The notes under the pieces were generated by a model. It was not told the DNA's origin. It made no database searches and worked only from the letters and a program-made list of their open reading frames with translations. Positions 29,987-38,808 of a stretch of DNA of 64,000 nucleotides are shown piece after piece. Position numbers and translations under genes: made by a program. Every line of letters begins with the position of its first letter. Position 1 is the first letter of the stretch. This DNA is from Neobacillus niacini (GTDB lineage Bacteria; Bacillota; Bacilli; Bacillales; Cytobacillaceae): positions 2,674,001 to 2,738,000 of the forward strand of contig NZ_JAUSZN010000001.1 of NCBI RefSeq assembly GCF_030817595.1. The letters are read 5' to 3'.

Positions 29987-30865
29987 TTACACGCGCGGAA
30001 TACCGAAGATCTTAGCTTCGAGTTCACGACCTGTCGGAGTTGCCGCCAACCCTCCCTGTGCTGTTTCTTTTAATGCGGTCGGCATTGATTGTCCTATTTT
30101 ATACATGGCATCAATAACTTCATCACATGGTATTCTGCTGGTTATACCTGCTAATGCCATATCTGCAGCTACCATTGCATTGGCTGCACCCATTGCATTT
30201 CTTTTTACACATGGTACTTCGACAAGACCGGCAACAGGATCACAAACGAGACCAAGCATATTTTTTAATGTGATGGCCATTGCTTCTGCACATTGCTCCG
30301 GTGTACCGCCTGCCATTTCAACAATAGCTGCTGCAGCCATTCCGGAAGCAGAACCAACCTCCGCTTGGCATCCACCAGCAGCACCTGAAATTGAAGCATT
30401 GTTCGCAACGACGAAACCAAAAGCTCCTGCGGTAAAAAGAAATTCTACCATTTGTTCTCTAGTCGGATTTAGTTTCTCTCTCACTGCGAAAAGTGTACCG
30501 GGCACAACTCCAGCTGAACCTGCAGTCGGCGTAGCACAAATTGTTCCCATTGCTGCATTGACCTCATTGGTTGCTACCGCTTTGCTTACTGCGTCAAGGA
30601 TCGTTTTGCCTGACAGGAAGTTGCCTTTTTCAATATACTTTTGTAATAGAACAGCATCGCCGCCGGTTAACCCTGAGTGGGATTTAACTCCTTTGATTCC
30701 TCGTTCAACGGCTTCTTCCATAACCCTTAGATTACGGTCCATAAAAGCAAGTACTTCTTCGCGGCTACGGCCGGTGACATTCATTTCTTGCTCAATCATT
30801 ATTTCCGATATTTTTTTATTTTTACTAACAGCAAGCTCTACTAACTCTGCAACATTTCGAAACAA
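29987..30865 (-). CDS. sdaAA: L-serine dehydratase, alpha subunit
   Basis: Iron-sulfur subunit of the two-subunit L-serine ammonia-lyase, converting serine to pyruvate and ammonia. It has 292 residues. Cluster-ligand cysteines are in GTICATPTAGSAG, GGCQAEVGSASGMAAA and LGLVCDPVAGLVEVPCVKRN. It follows sdaAB by 51 nt and runs directly into recG. A short remnant of the palindromic repeat lies in the sdaAB-sdaAA gap. Confidence 0.96.
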   Translation of the reverse strand: MFRNVAELVELAVSKNKKISEIMIEQEMNVTGRSREEVLAFMDRNLRVMEEAVERGIKGVKSHSGLTGGDAVLLQKYIEKGNFLSGKTILDAVSKAVATNEVNAAMGTICATPTAGSAGVVPGTLFAVREKLNPTREQMVEFLFTAGAFGFVVANNASISGAAGGCQAEVGSASGMAAAAIVEMAGGTPEQCAEAMAITLKNMLGLVCDPVAGLVEVPCVKRNAMGAANAMVAADMALAGITSRIPCDEVIDAMYKIGQSMPTALKETAQGGLAATPTGRELEAKIFGIPRV

Positions 30866-30896
30866 TTGCCTTCCCCCTTGTTTTTCATATTGTCTT

Positions 30897-30912
30897 TGTC
30901 GAGCCCCAGCGC
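30897..30912 (+). repeat. left-arm remnant of the dispersed palindromic repeat
   Basis: TGTCGAGCCCCAGCGC matches the first 16 bases of the full element (TGTCCAGCTCCAGCGC) at 14 positions. It is followed by AGAGCT. It fills the short sdaAB-sdaAA gap. At this length chance similarity is possible, but the ends and the intergenic position fit. Confidence 0.4.
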
Positions 30913-30916
30913 AGAG

Positions 30917-31579
30917 CTAATCAACAATTTTTGTAACCTTCAGTATATTTGGTAATTCTTCTAGTTCTTGAAGGATTTTATTTTCGATATTTTGGTCTAC
31001 TTCAATGGTCATAAGAGCAAGCTTTCCTTTTTCTTTTCTTGCAACTTCCATATGGCCAATATTGATTTCGTATTTTGCCAGGACATTGGAAACACTTGCG
31101 ATAGCACCAAAACGATCATTATGAACCACTAAAATGGCTGGATGGTTTCCGGATAATTTTAATTCAAAGCCATTTAACTCAGTTATTTCAATTTTGCCGC
31201 CGCCAATTGAGATTCCGACTAGCTCTAATTCCCCTTTATCATCACCAATGATTACTCTAGCAGTGTTTGGATGATCCGTAACTGCCTCTTCTTCTATAAA
31301 TCGAAGTTTAATACCCCGTTCTTTCGCTATATCAATTGCATTTATGATTCTTACGTCATCGGTATCAAAATCTAACAAACCACCAATAATCGCGACATCC
31401 GTACCATGCCCTTTATACGTTTTAGCAAACGAGCCGTATAAAGATATATTCGCCCATTTTGGTTCCCTGCCAAATAAACTCCTAGCAACTCTGCCAATTC
31501 TCGCAGCTCCAGCAGTATGCGAGCTCGATGGTCCAATCATAACAGGTCCTATTATGTCAAACACACTTCTATATTTCAT
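30917..31579 (-). CDS. sdaAB: L-serine dehydratase, beta subunit
   Basis: Regulatory subunit of L-serine dehydratase. The 220 residues match the B. subtilis length. It starts MKYRSVFDIIGPVMIGPSSS with GGGGGAG seven bases upstream; a 34-codon upstream extension overlaps the fakA terminator and is rejected. The N-terminal serine-dehydratase beta domain (SSSHTAGAARIGRVARSLFG) is followed by a C-terminal ACT domain (about 145-220, VHNDRFGAIASVSNVLAKYE). Confidence 0.96.
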   Translation of the reverse strand: MKYRSVFDIIGPVMIGPSSSHTAGAARIGRVARSLFGREPKWANISLYGSFAKTYKGHGTDVAIIGGLLDFDTDDVRIINAIDIAKERGIKLRFIEEEAVTDHPNTARVIIGDDKGELELVGISIGGGKIEITELNGFELKLSGNHPAILVVHNDRFGAIASVSNVLAKYEINIGHMEVARKEKGKLALMTIEVDQNIENKILQELEELPNILKVTKIVD

Positions 31580-31652
31580 CCGTCTACTCCCCCTAGGACA
31601 AATGTATCTCTTTGGATATCCATCTATATTTATAACACATAAAAAAGAAAAA

Positions 31653-31670
31653 AGAAGGGTTTCCCCTTCT
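31653..31670 (-). terminator. intrinsic terminator of yloU-fakA
   Basis: On the minus strand AGAAGGG-GAAA-CCCTTCT followed by TTTTTTCTTTTTT: a compact GNRA-loop terminator 12 nt after the fakA stop. Confidence 0.88.
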
Positions 31671-31681
31671 AATTTTATCAC

Positions 31682-33364
31682 TTATTCTATTGCAAAGATA
31701 AATGAATATAATGGTTGTTTTCCATTATGAAGTTCAACTTCTACGTCCTCGAACTTCTCTTCTACAAACGCTGTAAGTGCATTTACCTCGTCCTCGGTTA
31801 CATCTTCACCATAAATGATGGTTAATATTTCCGAATCCTCATCCACCATCTTAGTAAGCAAATCTTCCGCAGTTTTACCTTTATCTTTGTTTTTCACAAC
31901 GATTTTGCCTTCTGCAATTCCCATGAAGTCATCTTTTTCAATTTCTAAACCGTCAATTTGGGTGTCGCGAACAGCAAAGGTAATTTGCCCCGTCTTCACA
32001 TGCTGCATTGCTTCTGTCATAGCAGCTTCATTTGCCTTAACATCTCCAGCTGGATTAAATGCTAAAAGTGCAGATAAACCTTGAGGGACAGTTTTAGATG
32101 GGATTACATAAATTTCTTCATCCGATACTTCAGCCGCTTGCTGCGCAGCCATAATAATATTTTTATTATTCGGGAGAATAAATACTTTTTTTGCATTCAC
32201 TTCTTTAACGGCTTTAACAATATCCTCGGTACTCGGATTCATCGTTTGGCCGCCTTCAATTACTGCATGTGCACCGATACTTTTGAATAAATCCGCAATT
32301 CCAGAACCCATGGACACAGTAACTATCCCATACTCTTGCTGTTCTTTAGCTACTTGAGGTTTATCGGAAACTAACGGTGTATGCGTTTCTCCAACTATAT
32401 TGGAATGCTGCTGTCTCATGTTTTCAATTTTTATATTGATTAAGCTTCCGTATCTCTGTCCGTAACTTAGGCAATCACCGGGCTGTTCAGAATGAATATG
32501 AACCTTAACAACCTCGTCATCCGCTATAACCAGTAAGGAATCACCAAGTTTACTTAGATCATTCCGGTAAACCTGTTCGTCGAATGGATGCTTTGCCAGC
32601 TTCGCATCTTCAAACTTCACCATAAATTCTGTACAGTACCCATATACAATATCTTCTGTATTTATATGACCTTGGACACTTTTATGGTGTTCAGCACTCA
32701 CCATTTCGTCCATAGAAGGATATGCTTCAGGCGAATCTGGAAGTTTCTCGCCTTTGAGTTCAGCAAGAAATCCTTCATAAACAAAAACCAGCCCTTGTCC
32801 ACCGCTATCAACAACACCAACTTCTTTTAAAACTGGCAGCAGATCTGGGGTACGTTTTAGAGAGGCCTTTGCTTCTTTTAAAACTTCATCCATAATCTCG
32901 ATGATATCGTTCGATTTTTGGGAAGCCTGCACACCTCTTTTAGCAGAATCCTTTGCAACCGTTAAAATCGTTCCCTCAACCGGCTTCATTACCGCTTTAT
33001 AGGCAGTTTCGACACCCGATTCTAACGCTGCTGCAAATTCTTTTCCAGAGATGGCTGCTTTGGTTTCAATTGCTTTTGAAAATCCACGAAATAATTGGGA
33101 AAGGATAACCCCGGAGTTGCCTCTAGCACCCATAAGTAAACCCTTGGATAGAGCCACCCCGACTTTACCAATATGTTCCTGCACATTATTTTTAACTTCC
33201 TTTGCCCCTGAGGTCATTGATAAATTCATATTCGTTCCAGTATCTCCATCGGGCACAGGAAAAACGTTTAATGCATCCACCATTTTTGCGTTGGCACCTA
33301 GATGATTCGCACCTTGAATCACCATCTCTGCAAAACGTTTTCCATCTAAAGCTGTAATAGACAC
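31682..33364 (-). CDS. fakA: fatty acid kinase catalytic subunit FakA (YloV)
   Basis: FakA phosphorylates fatty acids held by a FakB protein for incorporation into phospholipid. It has 560 residues. The N-terminal DhaL-type nucleotide domain (about 1-200) carries DALNVFPVPDGDTGTNMNLS and SKGLLMGARGNSGVILSQLF. The C-terminal half is the EDD/DegV-like domain with IVTVSMGSGIADLFKSIGA and VFILPNNKNIIMAAQQAAE. It follows yloU by 36 nt. The FakB partner is not in this window. Confidence 0.93.
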   Translation of the reverse strand: MSITALDGKRFAEMVIQGANHLGANAKMVDALNVFPVPDGDTGTNMNLSMTSGAKEVKNNVQEHIGKVGVALSKGLLMGARGNSGVILSQLFRGFSKAIETKAAISGKEFAAALESGVETAYKAVMKPVEGTILTVAKDSAKRGVQASQKSNDIIEIMDEVLKEAKASLKRTPDLLPVLKEVGVVDSGGQGLVFVYEGFLAELKGEKLPDSPEAYPSMDEMVSAEHHKSVQGHINTEDIVYGYCTEFMVKFEDAKLAKHPFDEQVYRNDLSKLGDSLLVIADDEVVKVHIHSEQPGDCLSYGQRYGSLINIKIENMRQQHSNIVGETHTPLVSDKPQVAKEQQEYGIVTVSMGSGIADLFKSIGAHAVIEGGQTMNPSTEDIVKAVKEVNAKKVFILPNNKNIIMAAQQAAEVSDEEIYVIPSKTVPQGLSALLAFNPAGDVKANEAAMTEAMQHVKTGQITFAVRDTQIDGLEIEKDDFMGIAEGKIVVKNKDKGKTAEDLLTKMVDEDSEILTIIYGEDVTEDEVNALTAFVEEKFEDVEVELHNGKQPLYSFIFAIE

Positions 33365-33400
33365 AAACTTTCCTCCTCTACTTGCGGTTCGTTACACCAC

Positions 33401-33763
33401 TTACGGGTTCGTCACACGAACTCCCTGAACGTAAATATTTACCGAGTCAACGGCAAGTCCAACGGTCTTATCAAGTGTGTATTTCACCTTTGATTGCACG
33501 TTATGAGCAACCTCGGAAATCTTTGTTCCATAGCTGACAATTATATACATATCAATATGTACTTCTTCATTCTCTTGGCGAACAATAACTCCACGAGTAA
33601 AATTTTCTCTTCTTAAAATTTCTGTAAGACCGTCTTTTATTTGGCTCTTTGATGCCATACCGACAATTCCATAACAATCGATAGCGGCACCTCCAGCGAT
33701 GGTGGCGATTACTTCATTTGAAATATCAATTTGTCCGAACTTAGTTTTTAATTCGATGGACAT
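33401..33763 (-). CDS. yloU: Asp23/Gls24 family protein YloU
   Basis: 120-residue member of the Asp23 (alkaline shock) family: IAGGAAIDCYGIVGMASKSQ near residue 21 and VRQENEEVHIDMYIIVSYGT near 61. The exact role is unknown. In many Firmicutes it is paired with fakA as here, and Asp23 of Staphylococcus is membrane-associated with envelope-stress links. It is divergent from rpmB, and its leader holds several small inverted repeats. Confidence 0.92.
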   Translation of the reverse strand: MSIELKTKFGQIDISNEVIATIAGGAAIDCYGIVGMASKSQIKDGLTEILRRENFTRGVIVRQENEEVHIDMYIIVSYGTKISEVAHNVQSKVKYTLDKTVGLAVDSVNIYVQGVRVTNP

Positions 33764-34123
33764 GAATCGTTCCCCCTTTTGGAAATTGCTCCTTGACTAG
33801 GCTCTTTAAAAAAAGAGCTTGCATACTATATTCTAAAGCGCAAAATAAATATTTTCTCGTTAAAATCATCTTTAAGATTTTAACTACAATATTTAGGACA
33901 CTACCTTGACTAAAGTCATTTTACTATAGTGAAGAAAAATTTGAAAGCGATACTTTCTTCTTATAGTCTTTACAATCAATAATAATGCATGTCAAGGTAT
34001 TTTTCTTGAAACGTTTCGTAATCACTATTGCATTCAAACTGGTTGTATGATAAATTATTAAAGTATCTTTAGACAATAACGTAAATGCTGTATAAAGCTT
34101 TGGGTATTAAGGAGGGAATCATT
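33764..34123. other. yloU-rpmB divergent intergenic region
   Basis: Some 360 bases without a gene, expected to hold two divergent promoters; I could not assign hexamers with confidence. On the rpmB side TTAGAC, 16 nt, TATAAA at about 34072-34099 is a candidate. On the yloU side are three inverted repeats: GCTCTTT/AAAGAGC (33801-33818), TAAAATC/GATTTTA (33861-33882), and TGACT-AA-AGTCA (33907-33918). A GAAACGTTTC palindrome lies at 34008-34017. Confidence 0.4.
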
Positions 34124-34312
34124 ATGCCACGTAAATGTGTTGTAACTGGAAAGAAAACTACAACTGGTAACGCACGTTCTCACGCTATGAACGCTAACAA
34201 GCGTACATGGGGTGCTAACCTACAAAAAGTACGTATTCTTGTTGATGGAAAGCCTAAGCGTGTTTGGGTTTCTACAAGAGCGTTAAGAGCTGGTAAAGTA
34301 GAACGCGTTTAA
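34124..34312 (+). CDS. rpmB: 50S ribosomal protein L28
   Basis: Ribosomal protein L28, 62 residues, starting [20 protein letters not shown] with GGAGGGAATCATT upstream. A 13-codon extension to an earlier ATG is rejected because it contains the Shine-Dalgarno. Only one cysteine is present, so this is the zinc-free form. It is one of two plus-strand genes, as in B. subtilis where rpmB is also opposite to its neighbours. Confidence 0.97.
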   Translation: MPRKCVVTGKKTTTGNARSHAMNANKRTWGANLQKVRILVDGKPKRVWVSTRALRAGKVERV

Positions 34313-34319
34313 TATGTCA

Positions 34320-34346
34320 GGGCATCCTTTAAAGGGTGCCCTTTCT
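34320..34346 (+). terminator. intrinsic terminator of rpmB
   Basis: GGGCATCC (34320-34327) pairs with GGGTGCCC (34334-34341) with one G-U, 6-nt loop TTTAAA, then TTTCTT. It lies 7 nt after the rpmB stop. Confidence 0.85.
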
Positions 34347-34369
34347 TACTATCTTTCCCATATTTCCTC

Positions 34370-34401
34370 AAAATAAAAAAGCACCCATAAAATAGGTGCT
34401 T
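34370..34401 (-). terminator. intrinsic terminator of spoVM
   Basis: AAGCACC (34379-34385) pairs with GGTGCTT (34395-34401). On the minus strand the second arm runs into TTTTTTATTTTG. It faces the rpmB terminator 33 bases away. Confidence 0.82.
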
Positions 34402-34412
34402 AAACAGCTTCT

Positions 34413-34496
34413 CTATTCCTTCTTATTAAATGCACCAATCATCGCTCGGACAAGTCCACCTAAAAACTTTGGCAGTTTAATTGTATAAAACTTCAT
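34413..34496 (-). CDS. spoVM: stage V sporulation protein M
   Basis: A 27-residue amphipathic peptide, MKFYTIKLPKFLGGLVRAMI followed by GAFNKKE, closely matching B. subtilis SpoVM (26 residues) over the first 20 positions. SpoVM inserts into the convex forespore membrane, anchors SpoIVA for spore-coat assembly and interacts with FtsH. The Pro at position 9 that is important for curvature sensing is present. GAGGAGGG lies 7 nt upstream. It sits between thiN and rpmB exactly as in B. subtilis. Its presence indicates an endospore former. Confidence 0.95.
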   Translation of the reverse strand: MKFYTIKLPKFLGGLVRAMIGAFNKKE

Positions 34497-34590
34497 TATG
34501 TCCCTCCTCACCATCTCACACATCTAACTTCTCTCGTACGCCCTTACTATTTTATTCAAACGGACGAAATCAGTACCTCTAAAAAAGCTA

Positions 34591-35238
34591 TTAATCATTA
34601 CTTCTTATCACTAATAATATGCCTTCCGAAAATGAAAAAGTACCATAATCACTAATAAGTTCATTACTAATACATAGTGTAGAGCCTATGGAAATATGAC
34701 GGTTTTCTAACGGATATTTAAAGCCCTCCAGAGTGATGCCTTTTACGTCAAGGGTTATAGGAACAAAAGAAATATACTTTTTATCTGCCCTTTGTTCAAT
34801 TTTATAACTTCCCGGTCCTTTTAATGATAAAATATTTTGATTATCAATAAGAACCATGTTTACTGGGTTTTCTTCCAATACCGGTTTGACCAATAAGTGT
34901 ACATTCGCCAGCAGATGGTCTAATCTCCCACCAGTGGCTCCAAAAATTCGGATTAAAACAGGCTCTTGTTTTATAGCCCAATTCAAAGCAAGTTCCATAT
35001 CTGTTTCATTTTTTTCGGGCTTATACCTCTTCATTTCCTTTACATGACCTTCAATTACCTGCAATTCTTCTTTCGAAACAGAATCGAAATCTCCAAAACC
35101 AATAACTGGTGTAAGATTCTTATTAATAAGACTGTATACCCCTCGATCAACTCCAACCCATATGTCATTCTCACTAGAATATTCATGTAAATTGGGAAGA
35201 AATTCTTCAGGACCCCCTGCTAATATATTTATATTCAT
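34591..35238 (-). CDS. thiN: thiamine pyrophosphokinase
   Basis: Transfers pyrophosphate from ATP to thiamine to give thiamine diphosphate. It has 215 residues. Motifs: VIGFGDFDSVSKEEL near residue 45, KNETDMELALNWAI near 77 and IFGATGGRLDHLLANVHLL near 97. It starts at MNINILAGGPEEFLPNL with AGGGGGA upstream; twelve extra upstream codons are rejected. It is downstream of rpe behind a terminator. Confidence 0.95.
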   Translation of the reverse strand: MNINILAGGPEEFLPNLHEYSSENDIWVGVDRGVYSLINKNLTPVIGFGDFDSVSKEELQVIEGHVKEMKRYKPEKNETDMELALNWAIKQEPVLIRIFGATGGRLDHLLANVHLLVKPVLEENPVNMVLIDNQNILSLKGPGSYKIEQRADKKYISFVPITLDVKGITLEGFKYPLENRHISIGSTLCISNELISDYGTFSFSEGILLVIRSND

Positions 35239-35263
35239 TAGTATCCCCCTTTTTACTACGCAA

Positions 35264-35287
35264 AAAGCCAGCATTTTAGCCGGCTTT
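35264..35287 (-). terminator. intrinsic terminator of rpe
   Basis: AAAGCCAGC (35264-35272) / GCCGGCTTT (35279-35287) with one wobble on the minus strand, followed by TTTGCG. It lies 7 nt past the rpe stop and overlaps the region upstream of thiN. Confidence 0.75.
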
Positions 35288-35294
35288 GTACTTT

Positions 35295-35939
35295 TTATCC
35301 CCTTATTAACGAGATCGCTGCTGCGTAGTCCTCTTGATCATAAATAGCAGATCCAGCTACAAGAACATTCGCTCCTGCCTCTACACATAATTTTGCCGTT
35401 TCTGAATTTACTCCGCCATCAATTTCAATTTCAATTTCTTTTCCAATTGAGTCTGCCATTTCCTTTACTTTTCTAATTTTAGGCAGGACTTCCGGAATGA
35501 ATTTTTGACCGCCGAACCCTGGATTAACGGACATTAACAACACCATATCAATATCTTTTAAAATATGCTCAATGGTGTTAACAGGAGTTGCTGGATTTAA
35601 CACCACTCCCGCTTTAATTCCAAATGACTTAATATGATGGATCGTCCGATGAAGATGTCTGCATGCTTCAACATGAACGGTAATGTAATCTGCTCCTGCT
35701 TTCGCAAAGGCTTCAATATATTGGTCAGGGTTATCAATCATTAGATGTACGTCTAGCGGAAGCTTTGTAACGGGACGAATTGCCTCCACAATTAATGGTC
35801 CTATTGTAATATTTGGAACAAAATGACCGTCCATTACATCAACATGGATATAGTCAGCCCCAGCCCTTTCAACTGCAGTTATTTCTTCACCTAATTTGGC
35901 GAAATCAGCAGAAAGGATGGAAGGTGCAATTTTCAGCAT
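35295..35939 (-). CDS. rpe: ribulose-phosphate 3-epimerase
   Basis: Pentose-phosphate enzyme interconverting ribulose-5-phosphate and xylulose-5-phosphate. This (beta/alpha)8 barrel of 214 residues starts [20 protein letters not shown]. Active-site segments are [15 protein letters not shown] (metal-binding His/Asp), [19 protein letters not shown] and IEIDGGVN. It follows rsgA by one nucleotide, so the two are co-transcribed. Confidence 0.97.
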   Translation of the reverse strand: MLKIAPSILSADFAKLGEEITAVERAGADYIHVDVMDGHFVPNITIGPLIVEAIRPVTKLPLDVHLMIDNPDQYIEAFAKAGADYITVHVEACRHLHRTIHHIKSFGIKAGVVLNPATPVNTIEHILKDIDMVLLMSVNPGFGGQKFIPEVLPKIRKVKEMADSIGKEIEIEIDGGVNSETAKLCVEAGANVLVAGSAIYDQEDYAAAISLIRG

Positions 35940-35940
35940 T

Positions 35941-36822
35941 TTAATACCTCGGCTTTCTTTCTTTTATTTCTTGAAGGAAATCAACATAATGTTGATAGCG
36001 GTATTGAGTAATGGTTTGAGATTCAACTGCTGCTTTCACAGCACATTTAGGCTCACTAATATGTAAACAGGCTCGAAATTTACAATTTTCACTTTCTCTT
36101 GCCATTTCCGGAAAGCAATACGTCAATTCCTCAGCTTCGATATCGGTGAATTCTAAAGAACTAAAACCCGGTGTATCTGCAATTAGGCCACTGCCAATAC
36201 TAATTAATTCAACATGCCGGGTAGTGTGCTTTCCTCTGCCTAAATGTGAGGAAATATCGTTAGTTTTTAGTTCAAGATCGGGTCGTAATACATTTAAAAG
36301 TGAGGATTTTCCGACACCTGATTGACCAGCGAAAACTGATATTTTATCTTCGACATGTGGAGTCAATCCTTCAATACCCGCTTCTGTTTCGGATGAAGTC
36401 AGTAATACTTCATAACCTATGTTTCTATAATGATCAGCATATTCATTAATGCCCTGCTTTTCGTTGTCATTTGTTAAATCCATCTTTGTGATGCATATAA
36501 GTGGTTTAATATGATTATATTCAACAAGGACAAGAAAACGGTCTAATAATACGGTACTAAAATCAGGTTCGACGGCGGAAAAGACGAGAATGGCCTGATC
36601 GACATTTGCTATAGGCGGACGAACCAGTTCATTCTTTCTTTCCTTAACTTCCATAATATAACCATCACGTTCATTTTCAGCCTGAAAAACGACTTCATCA
36701 CCGACAAGTGGTGTAATCTTGTTTTTTCGAAATACACCTCTACCCCGGCATTGAATCATTACTCCATCATGCAGTACGTAATAAAAACCACTTAATGCTT
36801 TAACAATTTTCCCTTCAGGCAT
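35941..36822 (-). CDS. rsgA: small-subunit ribosome biogenesis GTPase RsgA
   Basis: Circularly permuted GTPase (CpgA/YloQ) that checks late 30S maturation. It has 293 residues: an OB-fold N-terminus, G4 ICITKMDL near 115, G1 [16 protein letters not shown] near 170, G3 [11 protein letters not shown], and a C-terminal zinc site ([20 protein letters not shown]...C, with the final Cys in PKCAV). I start at [15 protein letters not shown], with AAGGAG seven bases upstream, not the GTG two codons earlier. In B. subtilis it is a phosphorylation target of PrkC, encoded next to it here. Confidence 0.96.
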   Translation of the reverse strand: MPEGKIVKALSGFYYVLHDGVMIQCRGRGVFRKNKITPLVGDEVVFQAENERDGYIMEVKERKNELVRPPIANVDQAILVFSAVEPDFSTVLLDRFLVLVEYNHIKPLICITKMDLTNDNEKQGINEYADHYRNIGYEVLLTSSETEAGIEGLTPHVEDKISVFAGQSGVGKSSLLNVLRPDLELKTNDISSHLGRGKHTTRHVELISIGSGLIADTPGFSSLEFTDIEAEELTYCFPEMARESENCKFRACLHISEPKCAVKAAVESQTITQYRYQHYVDFLQEIKERKPRY

Positions 36823-36840
36823 AGCCACACTCCTTGAAGT

Positions 36841-38808
36841 TTATTCTAACTCTTGATAATTCAACGTTTCTTGCGCAATAACCCGATCATCAAGTTGGAC
36901 TCTGTACCCACCTTTTCCATCAAATGGAATCTTCAATGTGATTGGGACTCTCGTTGTAGTAGTAATTTCAAAGTCTTCCGCAGGCTCGGTCATACTATGA
37001 GTCATGTCCTCAATATAAATAAGGACTCTCTGTTTTTGCCCTGGTACTATAGGATTGTACTCAATTGTGATATCTCTCGTTACATCTTTAGGCGGTTTTT
37101 CTTCCTTGCCTTTTGAAATAACAACTGAAACCTTGTCACCCATTTTCATTTCCGTATTAGGCAGAGGTGACTGCGAAATAATGCTGCCCTTAGGAATCAA
37201 ATCATCATACTTTTCTTCTGAAATTTCAAATTTAAGTCCAACAGAATCTAAATATTCCTGTGCACCCTTTGTGCTGTATTGTGTTAAGTCTCTTAAGACG
37301 ATTGGTTCTGGCCCCTTACTTACTTCAAATATTAATATAGTTTCATCAGGAATTATTTCTTGACCTGCTTCAGGCTCTTGGCTAAGAATTGTACCAGCCT
37401 CACTATCATCAAAAACTTCAGTAGTATTAATATCTTTAAAGTTCAGATCCTCCAATAAAGGAATTACATCATCATAGCTTCTTTCAACATAATCTTCTAG
37501 TTCTATCTTTTCCTTACCAGTACTTACAAATATTTTGACAGATGTATTTTCTTTTACCGTACTTTCCGCTTCAGGACTTGTTTTGATGACTCTCCCCTCT
37601 TCAATTTCATCATCAGGTATTTCTTCTTCCTCGCCTGCCTTAAGACCTGAAGCTTCCAATTTGGCAATTGCTTCTTCTAGTTCCATCCCGCTGATATCAG
37701 GTATGCTTACATCTTTAGGGGATAATAAGTCTGGTAAGACTGTAATAGTGAATATTCCCAGCAATAGTAACAATAAAAAGGTTGAAATTAATATAATAGG
37801 CCACTTTTTACGTTTTTTCTTGTCTTTCGCTTTTTTTACTGTATCTTTCTTGACATTGTCTGAAATTTTATCACTATGAACTAACGTTTCATCAAGATTT
37901 TGCAACGGACGGTCATTCGTTATGATGGGAATCGCTTTTGTTGCTTCATCATCAGTAGGAATTACAAATTTCGCTTCATTTATTCTCTGTGAATCAAGTG
38001 CTGTTCTTAAATCTTCCTCCATTTCATCAACACTGTTATACCGATGAAAGGAATCCTTGGCAGTCGCCTTTAACACGATATTTTCAACACTTTGTGGAAC
38101 GTTCGGATTCCACCTTCTTACGGAAGGAGTTTCTGATTGCAAATGTTTTAATGCAATTGAGACTGCAGATTCTCCTGAAAAGGGAAGTCTGCCGGTTAAT
38201 AATTCAAACATGACAATTCCAAGGGAATAAATATCCGATTTCCTATTTGCCATACCTCCACGCGCTTGTTCAGGTGACAAATAGTGTACCGACCCCAATA
38301 CAGAATTCGTTTGAGTAATACTTGTTGCACTTAGAGCCATAGCAATGCCAAAATCTGTAATTTTCACATTACCAAAGCGGTCAACAAGAATATTTTGCGG
38401 CTTGATATCTCTGTGTATAATATGGTTTTGATGGGCATGCGAAATAGCTGATGTCAATTGTTTCATAATTTCAATTGTTTCTTCAACTTGTAACGGTGAA
38501 TTTTGTTGTATGTATTGTTTAAGTGTTTGACCCTCAACATATTCCATTACAATAAAATAAAGATCATCCTCTTCTCCAACATCATAAATACTTACGATAC
38601 TAGGATGAGCTAAGCTTGTCGCAGATTGTGCTTCTCTGCGAAATCTGCGAATAAAATCCTCATCATTGGCAAAATCAAGGCGAAGCATTTTCACGGCAAC
38701 ATCACGGTCAAGAATCATGTCATGGGCTAAATAGACATTTGCCATTCCACCGCCACCAATCATTTCTAACACCTTATATCGACCGCTTAAGCGTTTTCCA
38801 ATCAACAT
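36841..38808 (-). CDS. prkC: PASTA-domain serine/threonine kinase PrkC
   Basis: Membrane kinase that senses peptidoglycan fragments and signals germination and growth. Of 655 residues, the kinase domain spans about 10-270 (glycine loop GGGGMANVYLA, catalytic HRDIKPQNILV, DFG in ITDFGIAMAL). A basic juxtamembrane segment precedes one membrane span (about 337-360, PIILISTFLLLLLLG). Three PASTA repeats follow (about 365-570), then an Ig-like C-terminal domain. Its ATG overlaps the prpC stop by one base (TAATG), so kinase and phosphatase are coupled. Confidence 0.96.
   Translation of the reverse strand: MLIGKRLSGRYKVLEMIGGGGMANVYLAHDMILDRDVAVKMLRLDFANDEDFIRRFRREAQSATSLAHPSIVSIYDVGEEDDLYFIVMEYVEGQTLKQYIQQNSPLQVEETIEIMKQLTSAISHAHQNHIIHRDIKPQNILVDRFGNVKITDFGIAMALSATSITQTNSVLGSVHYLSPEQARGGMANRKSDIYSLGIVMFELLTGRLPFSGESAVSIALKHLQSETPSVRRWNPNVPQSVENIVLKATAKDSFHRYNSVDEMEEDLRTALDSQRINEAKFVIPTDDEATKAIPIITNDRPLQNLDETLVHSDKISDNVKKDTVKKAKDKKKRKKWPIILISTFLLLLLLGIFTITVLPDLLSPKDVSIPDISGMELEEAIAKLEASGLKAGEEEEIPDDEIEEGRVIKTSPEAESTVKENTSVKIFVSTGKEKIELEDYVERSYDDVIPLLEDLNFKDINTTEVFDDSEAGTILSQEPEAGQEIIPDETILIFEVSKGPEPIVLRDLTQYSTKGAQEYLDSVGLKFEISEEKYDDLIPKGSIISQSPLPNTEMKMGDKVSVVISKGKEEKPPKDVTRDITIEYNPIVPGQKQRVLIYIEDMTHSMTEPAEDFEITTTTRVPITLKIPFDGKGGYRVQLDDRVIAQETLNYQELE

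Noticed and set aside
30105..30920. 271-codon plus-strand frame opposite sdaAA
   Set aside because: It is antisense to sdaAA and low in complexity of motifs (many Ala/Ser/Pro from reversed codons), with no ribosome-binding site. It is a codon-bias shadow.
34008..34017. GAAACGTTTC palindrome upstream of rpmB considered as a cre site
   Set aside because: The half-sites are two bases closer than in cre (TGNNANCGNTNNCA), so CcpA is unlikely to bind.
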